Of a DNA stretch of 64,000 nucleotides, positions 28,875-38,181 are shown one piece after another. The stretch's first letter is position 1. Each line of letters starts with the position of its first letter. Source of the stretch: Vicinamibacterales bacterium (lineage in GTDB: Bacteria; Acidobacteriota; Vicinamibacteria; Vicinamibacterales; Fen-181); assembly GCA_036504215.1 (NCBI GenBank), contig DASXVO010000016.1, positions 126,001-190,000 of the forward strand. Reading direction: 5' to 3'. Both the position numbers and the translations under genes were made by a program. The notes beneath the pieces were generated by a model that was given only the letters and a program-made list of their open reading frames with translations, was not told the DNA's origin and did not search any database.

Positions 28875-29678
28875 ATGAACAGACCAGCCATCCAATGGAC
28901 TCTGGCGGTGTTGATCACGCTCATCTCGGCAGTCTGGCAGCGGACGACGGGACCGACGTATCCGGCCGGAGGCACGATCAGGCTGGGTGGACAGGAGATC
29001 GCGCTCAGACTCGAGCGATCGCACAGCATCACGGAACGCCAGCCGGTGACCGTTGGCGTAGCCGATGTGGCGGTCACGGGCGTCGTCGAGTGGCGCCGCT
29101 ACCCGAGCGCCGAGGCGTGGCGCACCGAACCGCTGATCCGCCATGGCGGTGTGCTGCAGGCGTTCTTGCCGCCCGCACCCCTGCCGCTGATGCCTCCTGC
29201 CGGCAAGCTCGAATACAGAGTCCGGCTGTCCCGCGGCGCCGAGCAGGCGTCATTTCCGCCTCGTCCGGCGGTCACCCGCTTCAAGGGGGATGTCCCCGCG
29301 GGCATCCTGATCCCGCACGTGGTCGCGATGTTCTTCGGGATGCTGTTCTCGAACCGAGCCGCCTTCGCGGCGCTCTGGGGCGGGAATGCCCGCATCGCAA
29401 GCTTCGTCACGCTGGCGCTGCTGATGGCCGGCGGATTCGTACTGGGCCCAATCGTCCAGAAGTTCGCGTTCGACGCGTACTGGACCGGCATTCCCTGGGG
29501 CTACGACCTCACGGACAACAAGACGCTGATCGCCGGCGCCGCCTGGCTGTTCGCCGCGTGGCAGATGCGGGGCAGGCGCCAGGCCAGGATCGCGATCGTG
29601 CTGGCCGCGGCCGTCACGCTGGTCGTTTTTGCGATTCCGCACAGCGTCTGGGGGTCGCAGGTGAAGTGGGGCGCGTAG
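28875..29678 (+). CDS. Hypothetical membrane protein
   Basis: A 267-residue protein of unknown family. One hydrophobic segment at the N-terminus (AVLITLISAVW) is followed by ~110 residues of β-rich extracytoplasmic sequence. Three or four membrane segments fill the C-terminal half (near 145-160, 175-195, 215-235 and 240-258). The ATG at 28875 is preferred over an in-frame ATG at 28830, which adds a non-hydrophobic leader. It is directly downstream of the symporter gene; a TATACT at 28755-28760, inside the end of that gene, could give it its own promoter. Confidence 0.6.
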   Translation: MNRPAIQWTLAVLITLISAVWQRTTGPTYPAGGTIRLGGQEIALRLERSHSITERQPVTVGVADVAVTGVVEWRRYPSAEAWRTEPLIRHGGVLQAFLPPAPLPLMPPAGKLEYRVRLSRGAEQASFPPRPAVTRFKGDVPAGILIPHVVAMFFGMLFSNRAAFAALWGGNARIASFVTLALLMAGGFVLGPIVQKFAFDAYWTGIPWGYDLTDNKTLIAGAAWLFAAWQMRGRRQARIAIVLAAAVTLVVFAIPHSVWGSQVKWGA

Positions 29679-29826
29679 CCGTTCAACTCCAAATTCGTGG
29701 ATGCGCGCATCCAACGGTGTGGAACGATCCTGGAGATCCGCGCTCAGCGCCGATTTTCTGGCACCCTCTCGGCCGCTGCTATCAGGGGGAATTGTGGCGG
29801 CCGCCGGATTCCCGTCGCGCGTGATT

Positions 29827-29843
29827 TGGGCATGCCCCTTGCA
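29827..29843 (+). promoter_or_regulatory. Candidate σ54 (-24/-12) promoter of the TonB receptor gene
   Basis: The sequence TGGGCATG-N4-TTGCA matches the σ54 consensus TGGCACG-N4-TTGCA in the essential GG (29829-29830) and GC (29841-29842), with exactly 10 bp between them. Transcription would start near 29854, leaving a ~175-nt leader. No enhancer-binding protein gene is in the window. Confidence 0.5.
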
Positions 29844-29958
29844 TTTTGTTGAGGCAGGACCGAATCCTTGGGCGTTCGTCGACATCCCTCGTCGTATCGT
29901 ACCTGCCTGAAGGCTACCCTCATTCGGTTTCCATACCAGCAGCGCCGTCCCGGCGGAT

Positions 29959-29989
29959 TCGACGGACGTGTCTCCTCGTGGTCCGTCGA
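29959..29989 (+). promoter_or_regulatory. Leader hairpin with anti-Shine-Dalgarno loop
   Basis: TCGACGGAC and GTCCGTCGA form a perfect 9-bp stem around a 13-nt loop containing TCTCCTC. The loop can pair with GAGGA inside the AGGAGG ribosome-binding site at 30015-30020, a possible translational control. This is seen in sequence only. Confidence 0.3.
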
Positions 29990-30028
29990 TCGGGCTCGGA
30001 TACCGCTGCGTCTCAGGAGGACTCGTTC

Positions 30029-32935
30029 ATGCGTTACAGAACTCTGTTCGCGCTGGTGATCTGTCTTGTGATGGCGGTGACCGCCTTCGCACAGAATCCT
30101 ACCGGCACCATCTCCGGCAAGGTACAGGACCCCGAAGGTCTGGCCATGCCGGGCGTCACGGTGACGGCCACGTCGCCCAACCTGCAAGGCGTCCGCACGG
30201 TCGTCACGTCGGAGAACGGCGACTACATCTTCCCGCTGCTGCCGGCGGGGGCCTACACGATCACGTTCGAGCTGTCGGGCTTCCGAACCGTGACCGTCAA
30301 GCAGACCGTGGCGGTGGCGCAGGCCCATCCGGTCAATATCAAGATGGAGATCCAGACGGTCAGCGAGACCGTCAACGTGGTGGGCAAGGTCGAGACCATC
30401 TCGCAGACCGCACAGGTTGCGAGCACCTACAAGTCGGACCTGATTGCGTCGCTGCCAACCAATCGCACGATGGCAGCGGCGGTGGAACTCGCGCCGGGCG
30501 TGGCCGCCACCGGCCCGAGTGGCGCGGTGACGATTTCGGGCTCGCTCTCCTACGAAAGCCTCTATCTCGTGAACGGCGTCGTCGTGAACGAGAACCTCCG
30601 CGGGCAGTCGCTCGATCTCTTCATCGAAGACGCGCTGCAGGAGACGACGACCTCGACGGCGGCGGTGTCGGCGGAGTACGGCCGGTTCTCGGGCGGCGTG
30701 GTGAACTCCATCACGAAGTCCGGCGGCAACGTGTTCAGCGGCAGCTTCCGCACGTCGCTCACCAACGACAACTGGCGCACCGTGTCGCCCTACAACGAGA
30801 CGAAGACCGATGCGACCGTGCCGACGTATGAATACACCCTCGGAGGACCGATCCTGCTGAACAAGCTGTGGTTCTTCACCGCGGGCCGATTGACCAAGCC
30901 GGAAACGGCGCAGAACCTCTTCTACTCGAAGGTCCCCTACATCTTCAAACGCGATCAGAAGCGGCTCGAGGGCAAGCTGACCTATACGTTCAACCAGAAT
31001 CACAACATCCGCGGCGCCTACACGTACATCAGCGACAAGCAGTACAACAACACGTACTCCACCGCGATGGACGTTGCCAGCCTCTACGACCGCGAGACAC
31101 CGCAGAGCCTGATTTCGTTGAACTACAACGCGATCCTGTCGCCCCGATTCTTCATCGAAGCGCAGTTCTCGCAGCGCAAGTTCACGTTCGTGGATTCCGG
31201 GTCGAAGTACACCGACCCGATCAAGGGCACGCTGCTCATCGACAACACCAACGGCGGCCGGTTCTGGTCGCCGACCTTCTGCGGCGTGTGCGGCGACGAA
31301 CGGCGCGACAACCGCAACTTCCTGGTCAAGGGATCGTACTTCCTGTCGACGGCCAGGAGCGGCGCGCACAACATGGTCTTCGGCTACGACATGTTCGACG
31401 ACCAGCGGTTCGTGAACAACCACCAGTCGGGCAGCGACTACCGTGTCTACCTGACCAAGACCGTCATCGGCGCGAATGGGACGATCTATCCGGTGCTCAA
31501 CAACGACAACACGACCACCATCCAGTGGAACCCGATCCTCGTCGACGCGCAGACGGCGCAGTTCCGCACGTACTCGCTGTACTTCAATGACGCGTGGCGG
31601 CTCAACAACAACTTCACGTTCAATCTCGGCGTTCGCTGGGACAAGAACGCCGGCACCGACTCCAACGGCCAGGAAGTCGTGAAGGACAAGAACTTCAGCC
31701 CGCGCCTCCAGGCCAGCTACGACCTGAAGGGCAACGGCAAGACCGTGATCAACGCCAGCTACGCGCGGTACGTCATGTCGGTGGCCAACAGCGTCGGCAA
31801 CTCGGGCGCGGGCGGCGGACAGCCGGCCACGTTCCAGTACTACTATCAGGGCCCGACCATCAACACCGGCAACGGCCCCTACGTGACCTCCGACGTCGCG
31901 TTGCAGCAGATGTGGAACTGGTTCAACAACAACGGCGGGACGAACCGCACGTTCATCTCGGCGTCCGTGCCGGGCGTGGACACGAAGATCTCGAGCAACC
32001 TGAAGTCGCCGAACACCAACGAGTTCACGATCGGCATGACCCGCCAGCTCGGCAAGGCCACCGTGCGCGCGGACGTCGTGTATCGCAAGTACCAGGACTT
32101 CTACAGCAATCGCGTCGACACGACCACCGGCAAGGCAACCGATCCGAAGACGGGCAAAACCTACGACCTGAACGTCGTGGAGAACACGAACGACGTGAAG
32201 CGCAACTACAAGGCCCTGAACCTGCAGGCGGCGTGGCGCCTGAACGATCGGATCAACATCGGCGGCAACTACACGCTGTCCTCGGCCTACGGCAACTTCG
32301 AGGGCGAGACGGCCACCAACGGCCCGGTGACCGCCGGCATCTCCAGCTACCCTGAGTACAGGAGCGCGTCGTGGAACTATCCGGCCGGCAACCTCAGCAT
32401 CGACCAGCGTCACAAGGTCCGCGCCTGGTTCGGCTATGACTTCCCGATGTCACCGGTGGCCGGCAAGCTCAACGTGAGCGGCGTGGTCATGGTGCAGAGC
32501 GGCACACCGTACGCCGCGGTCGGCTCGGTGGACGTTCGGCCGTACGTGCCCAGCCCCGGCTACATCACACCGCAGGGCGGCAGTTCGGTCAGCTATTACT
32601 TCTCGGCGCGCGACGCGTACAGGACCAATACTCGCAAGCGCTTCGACCTCTCCATCAACTACAGCCACAAGTTGGTGGGTCGCTCGCAGCTGTTCGCGCA
32701 GGCGCAGGTCTTGAACGTGTTCAACACGTTCGCACTGGAGTACATCGGTGCCATCAACACGACGGTATTGACGGCTCGCAATGACTCCAAGGCGTACGCG
32801 AAGTTCAACCCCTTCACCACGACGCCGGTGCAGGGCGTGAACTACGCTTTCGGACCGCAGTTCGGTCAGGCCATCGGCGCCACGGCCTACACGACGCCGC
32901 GGACGTTCCGCTGCTCGTTCGGCGTGCGGTTCTAA
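30029..32935 (+). CDS. TonB-dependent receptor with carboxypeptidase-regulatory N-terminal domain (Oar-like)
   Basis: A 968-residue outer-membrane protein. The signal peptide is residues 1-21 (ending FAQ). Residues about 25-105 form a carboxypeptidase regulatory-like domain (GTISGKVQDPEGLAMPGVTVTAT, ENGDYIFPLLPAGAYTI). A plug domain (about 115-240; YLVNGVVVNENLRGQ, SAEYGRFSGGVVNSITKSG) and a large β-barrel ending in a terminal Phe (CSFGVRF) follow. No TonB box is obvious. This architecture is abundant in Acidobacteria and is linked to uptake of large ligands such as peptides or glycans. The ATG at 30029 follows AGGAGG. Two hairpins follow the stop. Confidence 0.93.
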   Translation: MRYRTLFALVICLVMAVTAFAQNPTGTISGKVQDPEGLAMPGVTVTATSPNLQGVRTVVTSENGDYIFPLLPAGAYTITFELSGFRTVTVKQTVAVAQAHPVNIKMEIQTVSETVNVVGKVETISQTAQVASTYKSDLIASLPTNRTMAAAVELAPGVAATGPSGAVTISGSLSYESLYLVNGVVVNENLRGQSLDLFIEDALQETTTSTAAVSAEYGRFSGGVVNSITKSGGNVFSGSFRTSLTNDNWRTVSPYNETKTDATVPTYEYTLGGPILLNKLWFFTAGRLTKPETAQNLFYSKVPYIFKRDQKRLEGKLTYTFNQNHNIRGAYTYISDKQYNNTYSTAMDVASLYDRETPQSLISLNYNAILSPRFFIEAQFSQRKFTFVDSGSKYTDPIKGTLLIDNTNGGRFWSPTFCGVCGDERRDNRNFLVKGSYFLSTARSGAHNMVFGYDMFDDQRFVNNHQSGSDYRVYLTKTVIGANGTIYPVLNNDNTTTIQWNPILVDAQTAQFRTYSLYFNDAWRLNNNFTFNLGVRWDKNAGTDSNGQEVVKDKNFSPRLQASYDLKGNGKTVINASYARYVMSVANSVGNSGAGGGQPATFQYYYQGPTINTGNGPYVTSDVALQQMWNWFNNNGGTNRTFISASVPGVDTKISSNLKSPNTNEFTIGMTRQLGKATVRADVVYRKYQDFYSNRVDTTTGKATDPKTGKTYDLNVVENTNDVKRNYKALNLQAAWRLNDRINIGGNYTLSSAYGNFEGETATNGPVTAGISSYPEYRSASWNYPAGNLSIDQRHKVRAWFGYDFPMSPVAGKLNVSGVVMVQSGTPYAAVGSVDVRPYVPSPGYITPQGGSSVSYYFSARDAYRTNTRKRFDLSINYSHKLVGRSQLFAQAQVLNVFNTFALEYIGAINTTVLTARNDSKAYAKFNPFTTTPVQGVNYAFGPQFGQAIGATAYTTPRTFRCSFGVRF

Positions 32936-32989
32936 ATCCTGAGCTCCGGGCTCGAGGCTCGATGCCCTGAGCTCTCGGCCGCGGGATGA

Positions 32990-33017
32990 GGGGCGAGGGA
33001 GGCGACTTCCTCGCCCC
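32990..33017 (+). terminator. Terminator-like hairpin after the TonB receptor gene
   Basis: A 9-bp stem (GGGGCGAGG / CCTCGCCCC) is followed by TTACTCTGTTT. An additional GAGCTC...GAGCTC inverted repeat lies between the stop codon and this hairpin (32941-32974). Confidence 0.6.
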
Positions 33018-33035
33018 TTACTCTGTTTCGAGTCC

Positions 33036-33081
33036 GCCTTCCTCCTTCATCCTTCCTCCTTCATCCTTCCTCCTTCCTCCT
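33036..33081. repeat. Polypyrimidine tandem repeat, second copy
   Basis: CCTTCCTCCTTCATCC words repeat for 46 bp, the same composition and orientation as at 489-623. It lies between the convergent TonB receptor gene and the truncated secreted-protein gene. Confidence 0.8.
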
Positions 33082-33119
33082 GGCCCCAAACATCCCGGTG
33101 TCGTATACCAGGGCGGCAC

Positions 33120-33305
33120 TCACCTGTCCGAGCGCAGTGACATCATGCCGGTGACGTCGACGTGCCGGGTTCTCAGCGCCTCGAACTCGAAGCTCTTGTA
33201 GTGGACTTTGTTCTGGCTGAAGGACTGTGCCGCGCCAGCCACAGGCAGACCGATCGCGAGCACGGCGGCGAGCAGGACGCCACGCCATCGACACGCGCGC
33301 CTCAT
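33120..33305 (-). pseudogene. Truncated N-terminus of a secreted protein
   Basis: Only 61 codons remain: a signal peptide (residues 1-26, ending AGAAQ) followed by SFSQNKVHYKSFEFEALRTRHVDV. That segment resembles the start of large secreted proteins with a peptidase-MA-like or PD40 β-propeller body, in which the phrase continues into a tyrosine-rich strand. Here the likeness stops after HVDV and the frame ends ten codons later. The rest of the gene is missing and a polypyrimidine repeat lies 40 bp beyond. It starts 13 bp after the PLP decarboxylase stop, so it was probably the next gene of that operon. The family assignment is from memory of the motif. Confidence 0.5.
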
Positions 33306-33318
33306 GACGACTCTTCTG

Positions 33319-34740
33319 TTAGACGAGGCGGGCGGCCTCCTCGGTCACGTCCTCGACGCACTGGTCGATCTGGGCCTGTCGCGTCCTGAAGCTGAGCACG
33401 CAGATGCGGCCGAGGAACCGGTCACCGACCGTGCATCCCGTCAGCATCACGCGCCCTCGGGCGGTCACCCGTTCGAGGAGCAGGCGCGTGGCGGTATTCT
33501 GCTGGTCGATGCTCGCACCCCGTGGCTCGACGTGGAACGCGAAGAGCGACAACTGCGGCGGGGCGTCGATCACGAGCCCGGCCACGCGCGCGAGCCGAGC
33601 GGCCGCGTCCAGAGCCAGCGTCCGTTTCTCGGCGATCGCCGCGCGCACCCTCTCGACTCCGAACAGCGTGAGGCACAGCCAGACACGAAGGCCCGGGAAG
33701 CCGCGCGAGAGGTCCGGGCCGTGCTGGCTCGGATCGTAGAACTCGTCGGCGTCCGGCATGTCGGGCAGGTAGCCGGCAGTAGCCGAGTGCGCGGCCCTCA
33801 GCGCCGCCCCATCACGCACGAGGAGCGCGCCGGTTCCGTACGGGAGGAACAGCCCCTTGTGCGGGTCGAGCGTCAGCGAATCGGCGTCGGGAAGTCCCGC
33901 CAACAGCGGGCGCAGGTCGGGGACCGCGTGGAAGAACGCTCCATAGGCCCCGTCGACGTGATGCCAGAGTCGCTCCCTCCTGCACAAGGCATTCAACGCG
34001 ACCAGCGGATCGACCGCTCCGGTGTTCGTCGTGCCGGCGTTGGACACCAGCATGAACGGCGCCAGGCCCGACTGCCGATCTTCTCGAATCGCCGAGTCGA
34101 GCGCTGGCACGCGCATCCGGAAGTCGGCGTCCACGTCGATCTCGCGCACCCGGTCGGGCAGGATGCCCGCCAGTTTCGCCGACTTGAGCACCGAGTGGTG
34201 TACGTGCGTGGACGTGTACAGCACGCCGTCGCGGATCCGCGGCCCGAGCAGCCGTTCGCGCGCGCACACGATGGCATTGAAGTTGGCCATCGACCCGCCG
34301 GTGGTGAGGAGGCCGCGGGCCGTGGGCGGGAACTGCATCCAGTCCCGGAACCAGTCGAGGACGTTGGCTTCGAGTTGCACGAGCGCGGGCGCCGCCTGCC
34401 AGATGCCGGTGAACCGGTTGACGCCGTCGCTGATGAAATCGGCGAGTGCCGCCGGGAAGAGGCCGCCTCCCGGAATGAACGCCAGATATCCAGGGGCCGC
34501 CGGGTTGAACGAACGGGGAATGATGTCGGCGAACAGTTCGCCGAGCACGTCCTCGAACGGACGCGCCCGCTCGGGCGCGGGCTGGCGAAGCGCGCGGCAC
34601 AATGCCTCGGCGTGCACGTCGCCGCACGCGGGCAGTTCCGGCAGGCTGGTGATGAAACCGACCACGCGGTCGAGCGCCGCCTCCCCCATCGCCCGCATCT
34701 GCTCGGGGGACAGTTCGAGATTCGGAAGATCGTCCGTCAT
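33319..34740 (-). CDS. Pyridoxal-phosphate-dependent group II amino-acid decarboxylase
   Basis: A 473-residue fold-type I PLP enzyme of the aromatic-L-amino-acid / glutamate decarboxylase group. The PLP lysine is K295 in LTLDPHKGLF, the pyridine-nitrogen Asp is D263 in HVDGAYG, and the phosphate-binding region is TTGGSMANFNA near 146-156. The N-terminal phrase NPAAPGYLAFIPGGG is typical for this group. The substrate is probably an aromatic amino acid but this is not settled by sequence. The ATG at 34740 is preferred to 34812, although no clear ribosome-binding site is present. Confidence 0.88.
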   Translation of the reverse strand: MTDDLPNLELSPEQMRAMGEAALDRVVGFITSLPELPACGDVHAEALCRALRQPAPERARPFEDVLGELFADIIPRSFNPAAPGYLAFIPGGGLFPAALADFISDGVNRFTGIWQAAPALVQLEANVLDWFRDWMQFPPTARGLLTTGGSMANFNAIVCARERLLGPRIRDGVLYTSTHVHHSVLKSAKLAGILPDRVREIDVDADFRMRVPALDSAIREDRQSGLAPFMLVSNAGTTNTGAVDPLVALNALCRRERLWHHVDGAYGAFFHAVPDLRPLLAGLPDADSLTLDPHKGLFLPYGTGALLVRDGAALRAAHSATAGYLPDMPDADEFYDPSQHGPDLSRGFPGLRVWLCLTLFGVERVRAAIAEKRTLALDAAARLARVAGLVIDAPPQLSLFAFHVEPRGASIDQQNTATRLLLERVTARGRVMLTGCTVGDRFLGRICVLSFRTRQAQIDQCVEDVTEEAARLV

Positions 34741-34869
34741 GAGACACCGGAACCGGAATCGGGGCCGGGACCATCTTCCGAGATCGGCGACAGTCGTGTG
34801 CGACACGGCCACCAGCCGAAGAGCGAAGATGAGGCCCGACCCCGGGCGAGCGCGCTCTCGAGCGCTCCC

Positions 34870-37686
34870 CTACTTGATTGTGGCCAGGTTCACCGGCTTC
34901 GCGGCGCCGGCGTACAGGCCGTTGAAGAACAGCTTGAACGTGCCGTGCGGCTGGCCCCGGAAGAGCACCTCGGGCCCGAACAACACGACGCGGCCCTTGC
35001 CCAGGATCGACTCCGCGATCGCCACACTGCCATCCAGGTAGTTCTGCCCCCAGGCCCAACCGCTCCGCAGCGGTTCCGCGCCGGAATACCACGCCACCGC
35101 CCGCGTGCCGCGCAGCGCCGCGTCCGGCAGCAGCTTGAACGCCGGACTGTTGTCGAAGAACACATCCACCTTGTCACCCATACCGTAGGCAAGCGGGATC
35201 GTGCTGTCCACGGTCGCCTGCAAGATCGAGCCTGGGATGTAGAACTTGTCGTTCGGCAGTTTCTTCTCGCCGCCAGTGGGACTTCGCTCGACGATCGCAT
35301 CGGCCAGCGCCAGGCCGAAGTGCTTCGCCACGATCGTCGAGGTGCCAATCGTGATGAGCGTGCCACCCTCCTCGACGAACTTCTTGAGTTGAGGCACGGT
35401 CTTGGCCACCGTCACGTTCCCGACCCAGCCCGTGAACTCGGCGGGAATGTTCGCCGGCGCTTGCTCACCATAAGCGCTCCGCTGACCGTCGCGGTCGGGG
35501 ATCCCGCCATCGACGAAGACGATCACGTCGTACTTGGCGTTGAGGTTGCCGGCGTCCAGGGTCTGCGCGTACACCACCTCGAACGGGAACTGGAACTGCT
35601 CGAGCAGCCAGCGCGTCCACCCGGAGGGCATCGACCCGCCGTACCGGTCCCAGAGCGCAATCCGCACGGGACGCAACATCAGCGCTTCACCGGCCGGCTT
35701 CACACCCGTCGCCTCGAAAGTCACACCACATTCCGCCGCCAGCTTGTCCAGCACCGGCCGGGTCGTCGGTCTCGCCGGGACGTAGACCGTCCCCGCGGGG
35801 AACGTCTTGCCGTTCGCGGTCAGCGCCGACTTCAGCCAGAGCACCTGCTCTTTGGCGGCCAGCAGCTTGTTGGTGGCGATGAAGCCGTCGTTCACCTGGT
35901 GACTCATCAGGAAGCCGACCGGTCTGGCCTTCGTCCCGTCCGTCACGACCCTGCCGGCAGGCGCCTTCGCGAAGCCGACGATCTTCTCGAACGGCCCGTC
36001 GAAGCCGTCGAGGATGCGGTCGAACTGCACGCCCATCTGGAACGCCAGGGTGTAGCCGGCGCTGTCGTAGGGCGGACGCGGTGGCCCGCCCGGATACGCG
36101 AAATCGTTTGGATGATCCTGCGGCTCGAACATGTCGAGCACGTGCGGACGGAACGACTGCGCGGTCTTGACGACGTAGGATCCGGCCGGGTAGCTCTTGC
36201 CGTTGACCTGGAACGCCGCGGTGGCGCGCTGAATTGTGATGCCCGTCTTGACGAGCGTGTTGACGAACTTCGTCGCCGTGAGGAAGTCCGGCTGATCGGA
36301 CGGCAGGATGTAGCCGCGGGGATCGCGAAGCTTCGGTTCGCGTAGCATGTCGAAGTACTTGGCCGGCACCGATTGCCGCCCGCGCGGCCCGCGCCGACCT
36401 TCTTCCGCCGCCACGTCCGGCTTCGGCACGGCGGCCTGCACGGCCGCGACCAGTGCGGGATGGGTCGTCCAGCTGTCGCGGCTGCCGCGTTCGATCGAGT
36501 TCTTTCCCATCCGATAGAAGTTGTAGAGGAAGTCCTCGCGGTGCTTCGACGCGATGTCGAGCACCGAGCGATTCGCCGTGATCGAATACTCGATCGACTG
36601 GCGGAAGTGCCAGACCTTCTGCGGCGCGATCGGGAACGGCAGATCACCGCTCGGCAGCTGCTTCTGCAGCACGAGCGGGATCTCGACCGGCGTCGGGTTG
36701 CCAATCGCCTCGGTGAGCAGGCCGATCATGTTGTGGAAGTAGACCGTGGTCCGGAGGCCGCCGTTCCACCACGTCGAGTAGTTGGCACCCGTCCGCATCG
36801 TCGCACCGGGCTTGTTCTCGCCGATGAACCGGGCGTGCATGTTCGCGGCGACGAGATCGAGTTCAATCGGCACCAGCGGATCGAAGTTGTAGTTGAACGG
36901 ATCACGAAACGGCGGCGCGAACAGCACCGTGCCCTCGGGCCCGGTCTGATGGTGGTTGTACATGATCTGCGGGAACCACTCCTGATACAGGATGCGGCTC
37001 ATCGCTTCGGTTTCCGGCATCGCCACCATGTACGAGTCGCGGTTGTTGTCGTGGCCGGCGTACTTCTGATAGAGCCGCGGCAGGCCGGCCGTTGACCGTT
37101 TGGTCGGATCGGCCTCGCGCATGTACCAGTTCGCAACCAGCTCCTGCCCGTCCGGGTTGGCGGGCACGGCCAGCAGGATCACGTCGTTGAGGAACCGCAT
37201 CGTCTCCGGGTCGGTGCGGCTCACCATCTGATAGACCATCTCGATCAACTGCTGGGAGCCGAGCACTTCGGTCGCGTGCAGGCCGCCGTCGATCCAGATG
37301 ACCGCCTTGCCCTCGGCCGCCAGCTTGTGGGCCTCGTCGTCGGTCAGGCCTTCGGCCAGCGCCAGTTTCCGCACGATCTCCTTGTACCGATCGAGCTTCT
37401 TCAGGTTCTCGGGTGACGTGATGATCGCCATCACCATCGGCCGACCTTCGGCTGTCTTCCCGATGTCGACCAGTTTCATCCGGTCGGATTCCTTTGCGAG
37501 CTTGCCCCAGTACGCCTGGAGTTGTGTGTACGACGCCAGGAAGTAGTCATCGCCGACGTTGAAGCCGAGTGCTTCCTTCGGCGTCGTAATCCGCCCTTGC
37601 GTGGCCACGGCGAGCGTGAGGCCGAAGACCAGGATCGGGACCAGCAGCGCGGCGCTCCGCGCGCGGGTCAAGTCGGGTGTCCGCAT
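34870..37686 (-). CDS. Secreted M14-family zinc carboxypeptidase, large form (copy 1)
   Basis: A 938-residue protein with a signal peptide (1-30, LALL-type core). The M14 domain occupies about 40-400: zinc ligands H137 and E140 (LHATE), ANPDGQELV, GHDNNRDSYM and YNHHQTGPEG, which supplies the distal His. A region of unclear fold fills 450-650, and a glutamine-amidotransferase-like C-terminal part follows (ALWDRYGGSMPSGWTRWLLEQ, then DVIVFVDGG). It probably trims peptides in the periplasm. The gene at 46035-48731 is a diverged paralogue with the same layout. GAGAGG precedes the ATG at 37686. Confidence 0.88.
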   Translation of the reverse strand: MRTPDLTRARSAALLVPILVFGLTLAVATQGRITTPKEALGFNVGDDYFLASYTQLQAYWGKLAKESDRMKLVDIGKTAEGRPMVMAIITSPENLKKLDRYKEIVRKLALAEGLTDDEAHKLAAEGKAVIWIDGGLHATEVLGSQQLIEMVYQMVSRTDPETMRFLNDVILLAVPANPDGQELVANWYMREADPTKRSTAGLPRLYQKYAGHDNNRDSYMVAMPETEAMSRILYQEWFPQIMYNHHQTGPEGTVLFAPPFRDPFNYNFDPLVPIELDLVAANMHARFIGENKPGATMRTGANYSTWWNGGLRTTVYFHNMIGLLTEAIGNPTPVEIPLVLQKQLPSGDLPFPIAPQKVWHFRQSIEYSITANRSVLDIASKHREDFLYNFYRMGKNSIERGSRDSWTTHPALVAAVQAAVPKPDVAAEEGRRGPRGRQSVPAKYFDMLREPKLRDPRGYILPSDQPDFLTATKFVNTLVKTGITIQRATAAFQVNGKSYPAGSYVVKTAQSFRPHVLDMFEPQDHPNDFAYPGGPPRPPYDSAGYTLAFQMGVQFDRILDGFDGPFEKIVGFAKAPAGRVVTDGTKARPVGFLMSHQVNDGFIATNKLLAAKEQVLWLKSALTANGKTFPAGTVYVPARPTTRPVLDKLAAECGVTFEATGVKPAGEALMLRPVRIALWDRYGGSMPSGWTRWLLEQFQFPFEVVYAQTLDAGNLNAKYDVIVFVDGGIPDRDGQRSAYGEQAPANIPAEFTGWVGNVTVAKTVPQLKKFVEEGGTLITIGTSTIVAKHFGLALADAIVERSPTGGEKKLPNDKFYIPGSILQATVDSTIPLAYGMGDKVDVFFDNSPAFKLLPDAALRGTRAVAWYSGAEPLRSGWAWGQNYLDGSVAIAESILGKGRVVLFGPEVLFRGQPHGTFKLFFNGLYAGAAKPVNLATIK

Positions 37687-37770
37687 GATGTCCTCTCGGA
37701 TGTAGGGGGGCGGCCTACGATAGCTCGCTTTCGGGGGTAGCGGGGAGCAAAATCAGCGGGGACGTCCCGG

Positions 37771-38181
37771 TCAGTCGGGATTCAGGGGGTCGGTCTGCAG
37801 TTCTGCTGACAACCGATGGGCCACGATGACATAATCCGCCACCGGACGCCCAGCGATCAGATGCTCCTGGATGATCCGTTCCAGGACAGGAGGATCGCAG
37901 TGGTGGTACCAAGTACCTTCCGGGTACACCACGGCAATGGGTCCCCCGGCGCAGATGCGGAGGCAGTTCGCCCGCGTCCGCAGGACGCTGCCCTGGTCCG
38001 ACAGGTGCAGCTCGCTCAACCGGCGCTTGAGATACTCCCACGCGTGGGTTCCGCGCTCGAGGTCGCAGCACTTGGGCGTCGTCTGTTCGCAGCACAGGAA
38101 GATGTGGCGGCGAGCCAATGGGATGCCCACCGCGTCAGCCTTCGCACGAAGCGGCGCGACATCTTCCTCTTCCTCCTTCAT
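37771..38181 (-). CDS. Thioredoxin-like [2Fe-2S] ferredoxin
   Basis: The core (from about residue 28) has [10 protein letters not shown], then [10 protein letters not shown] and a late GTWYHHC, the cysteine pattern of the thioredoxin-fold (2Fe-2S) ferredoxins. The likely role is small-molecule electron transfer. The start is unusual: the first ~7 codons (MKEEEED) lie in a polypyrimidine tandem repeat, which on this strand reads GGAGGAAGGAGGAAGGATG. It thereby provides both a Shine-Dalgarno sequence and the ATG at 38181. An in-frame ATG at 38202 lies in the same repeat; a GTG at 38130 is an alternative nearer the conserved core. From 38181 the protein has 136 residues. Confidence 0.78.
   Translation of the reverse strand: MKEEEEDVAPLRAKADAVGIPLARRHIFLCCEQTTPKCCDLERGTHAWEYLKRRLSELHLSDQGSVLRTRANCLRICAGGPIAVVYPEGTWYHHCDPPVLERIIQEHLIAGRPVADYVIVAHRLSAELQTDPLNPD

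Larger units (their letters stand above)
29679..30028 (+). other. Leader and promoter region of the TonB receptor gene
   Basis: This 350-bp gap holds a σ54-type promoter candidate (29827-29843) and a 9-bp hairpin (29959-29967 / 29981-29989) whose loop can pair with the ribosome-binding site. No gene is recognisable in it. Confidence 0.5.

Noticed and set aside
29744-32413. 889-codon frame opposite the TonB receptor gene
   Set aside because: The translation is Val/Arg/His-biased low-complexity text typical of the antisense of a GC-rich gene; the + strand gene has clear domains.
33208-36345. 1045-codon + strand frame over the PLP decarboxylase and M14 genes
   Set aside because: It is antisense to two well-supported genes, starts inside a truncated gene and shows no domain.
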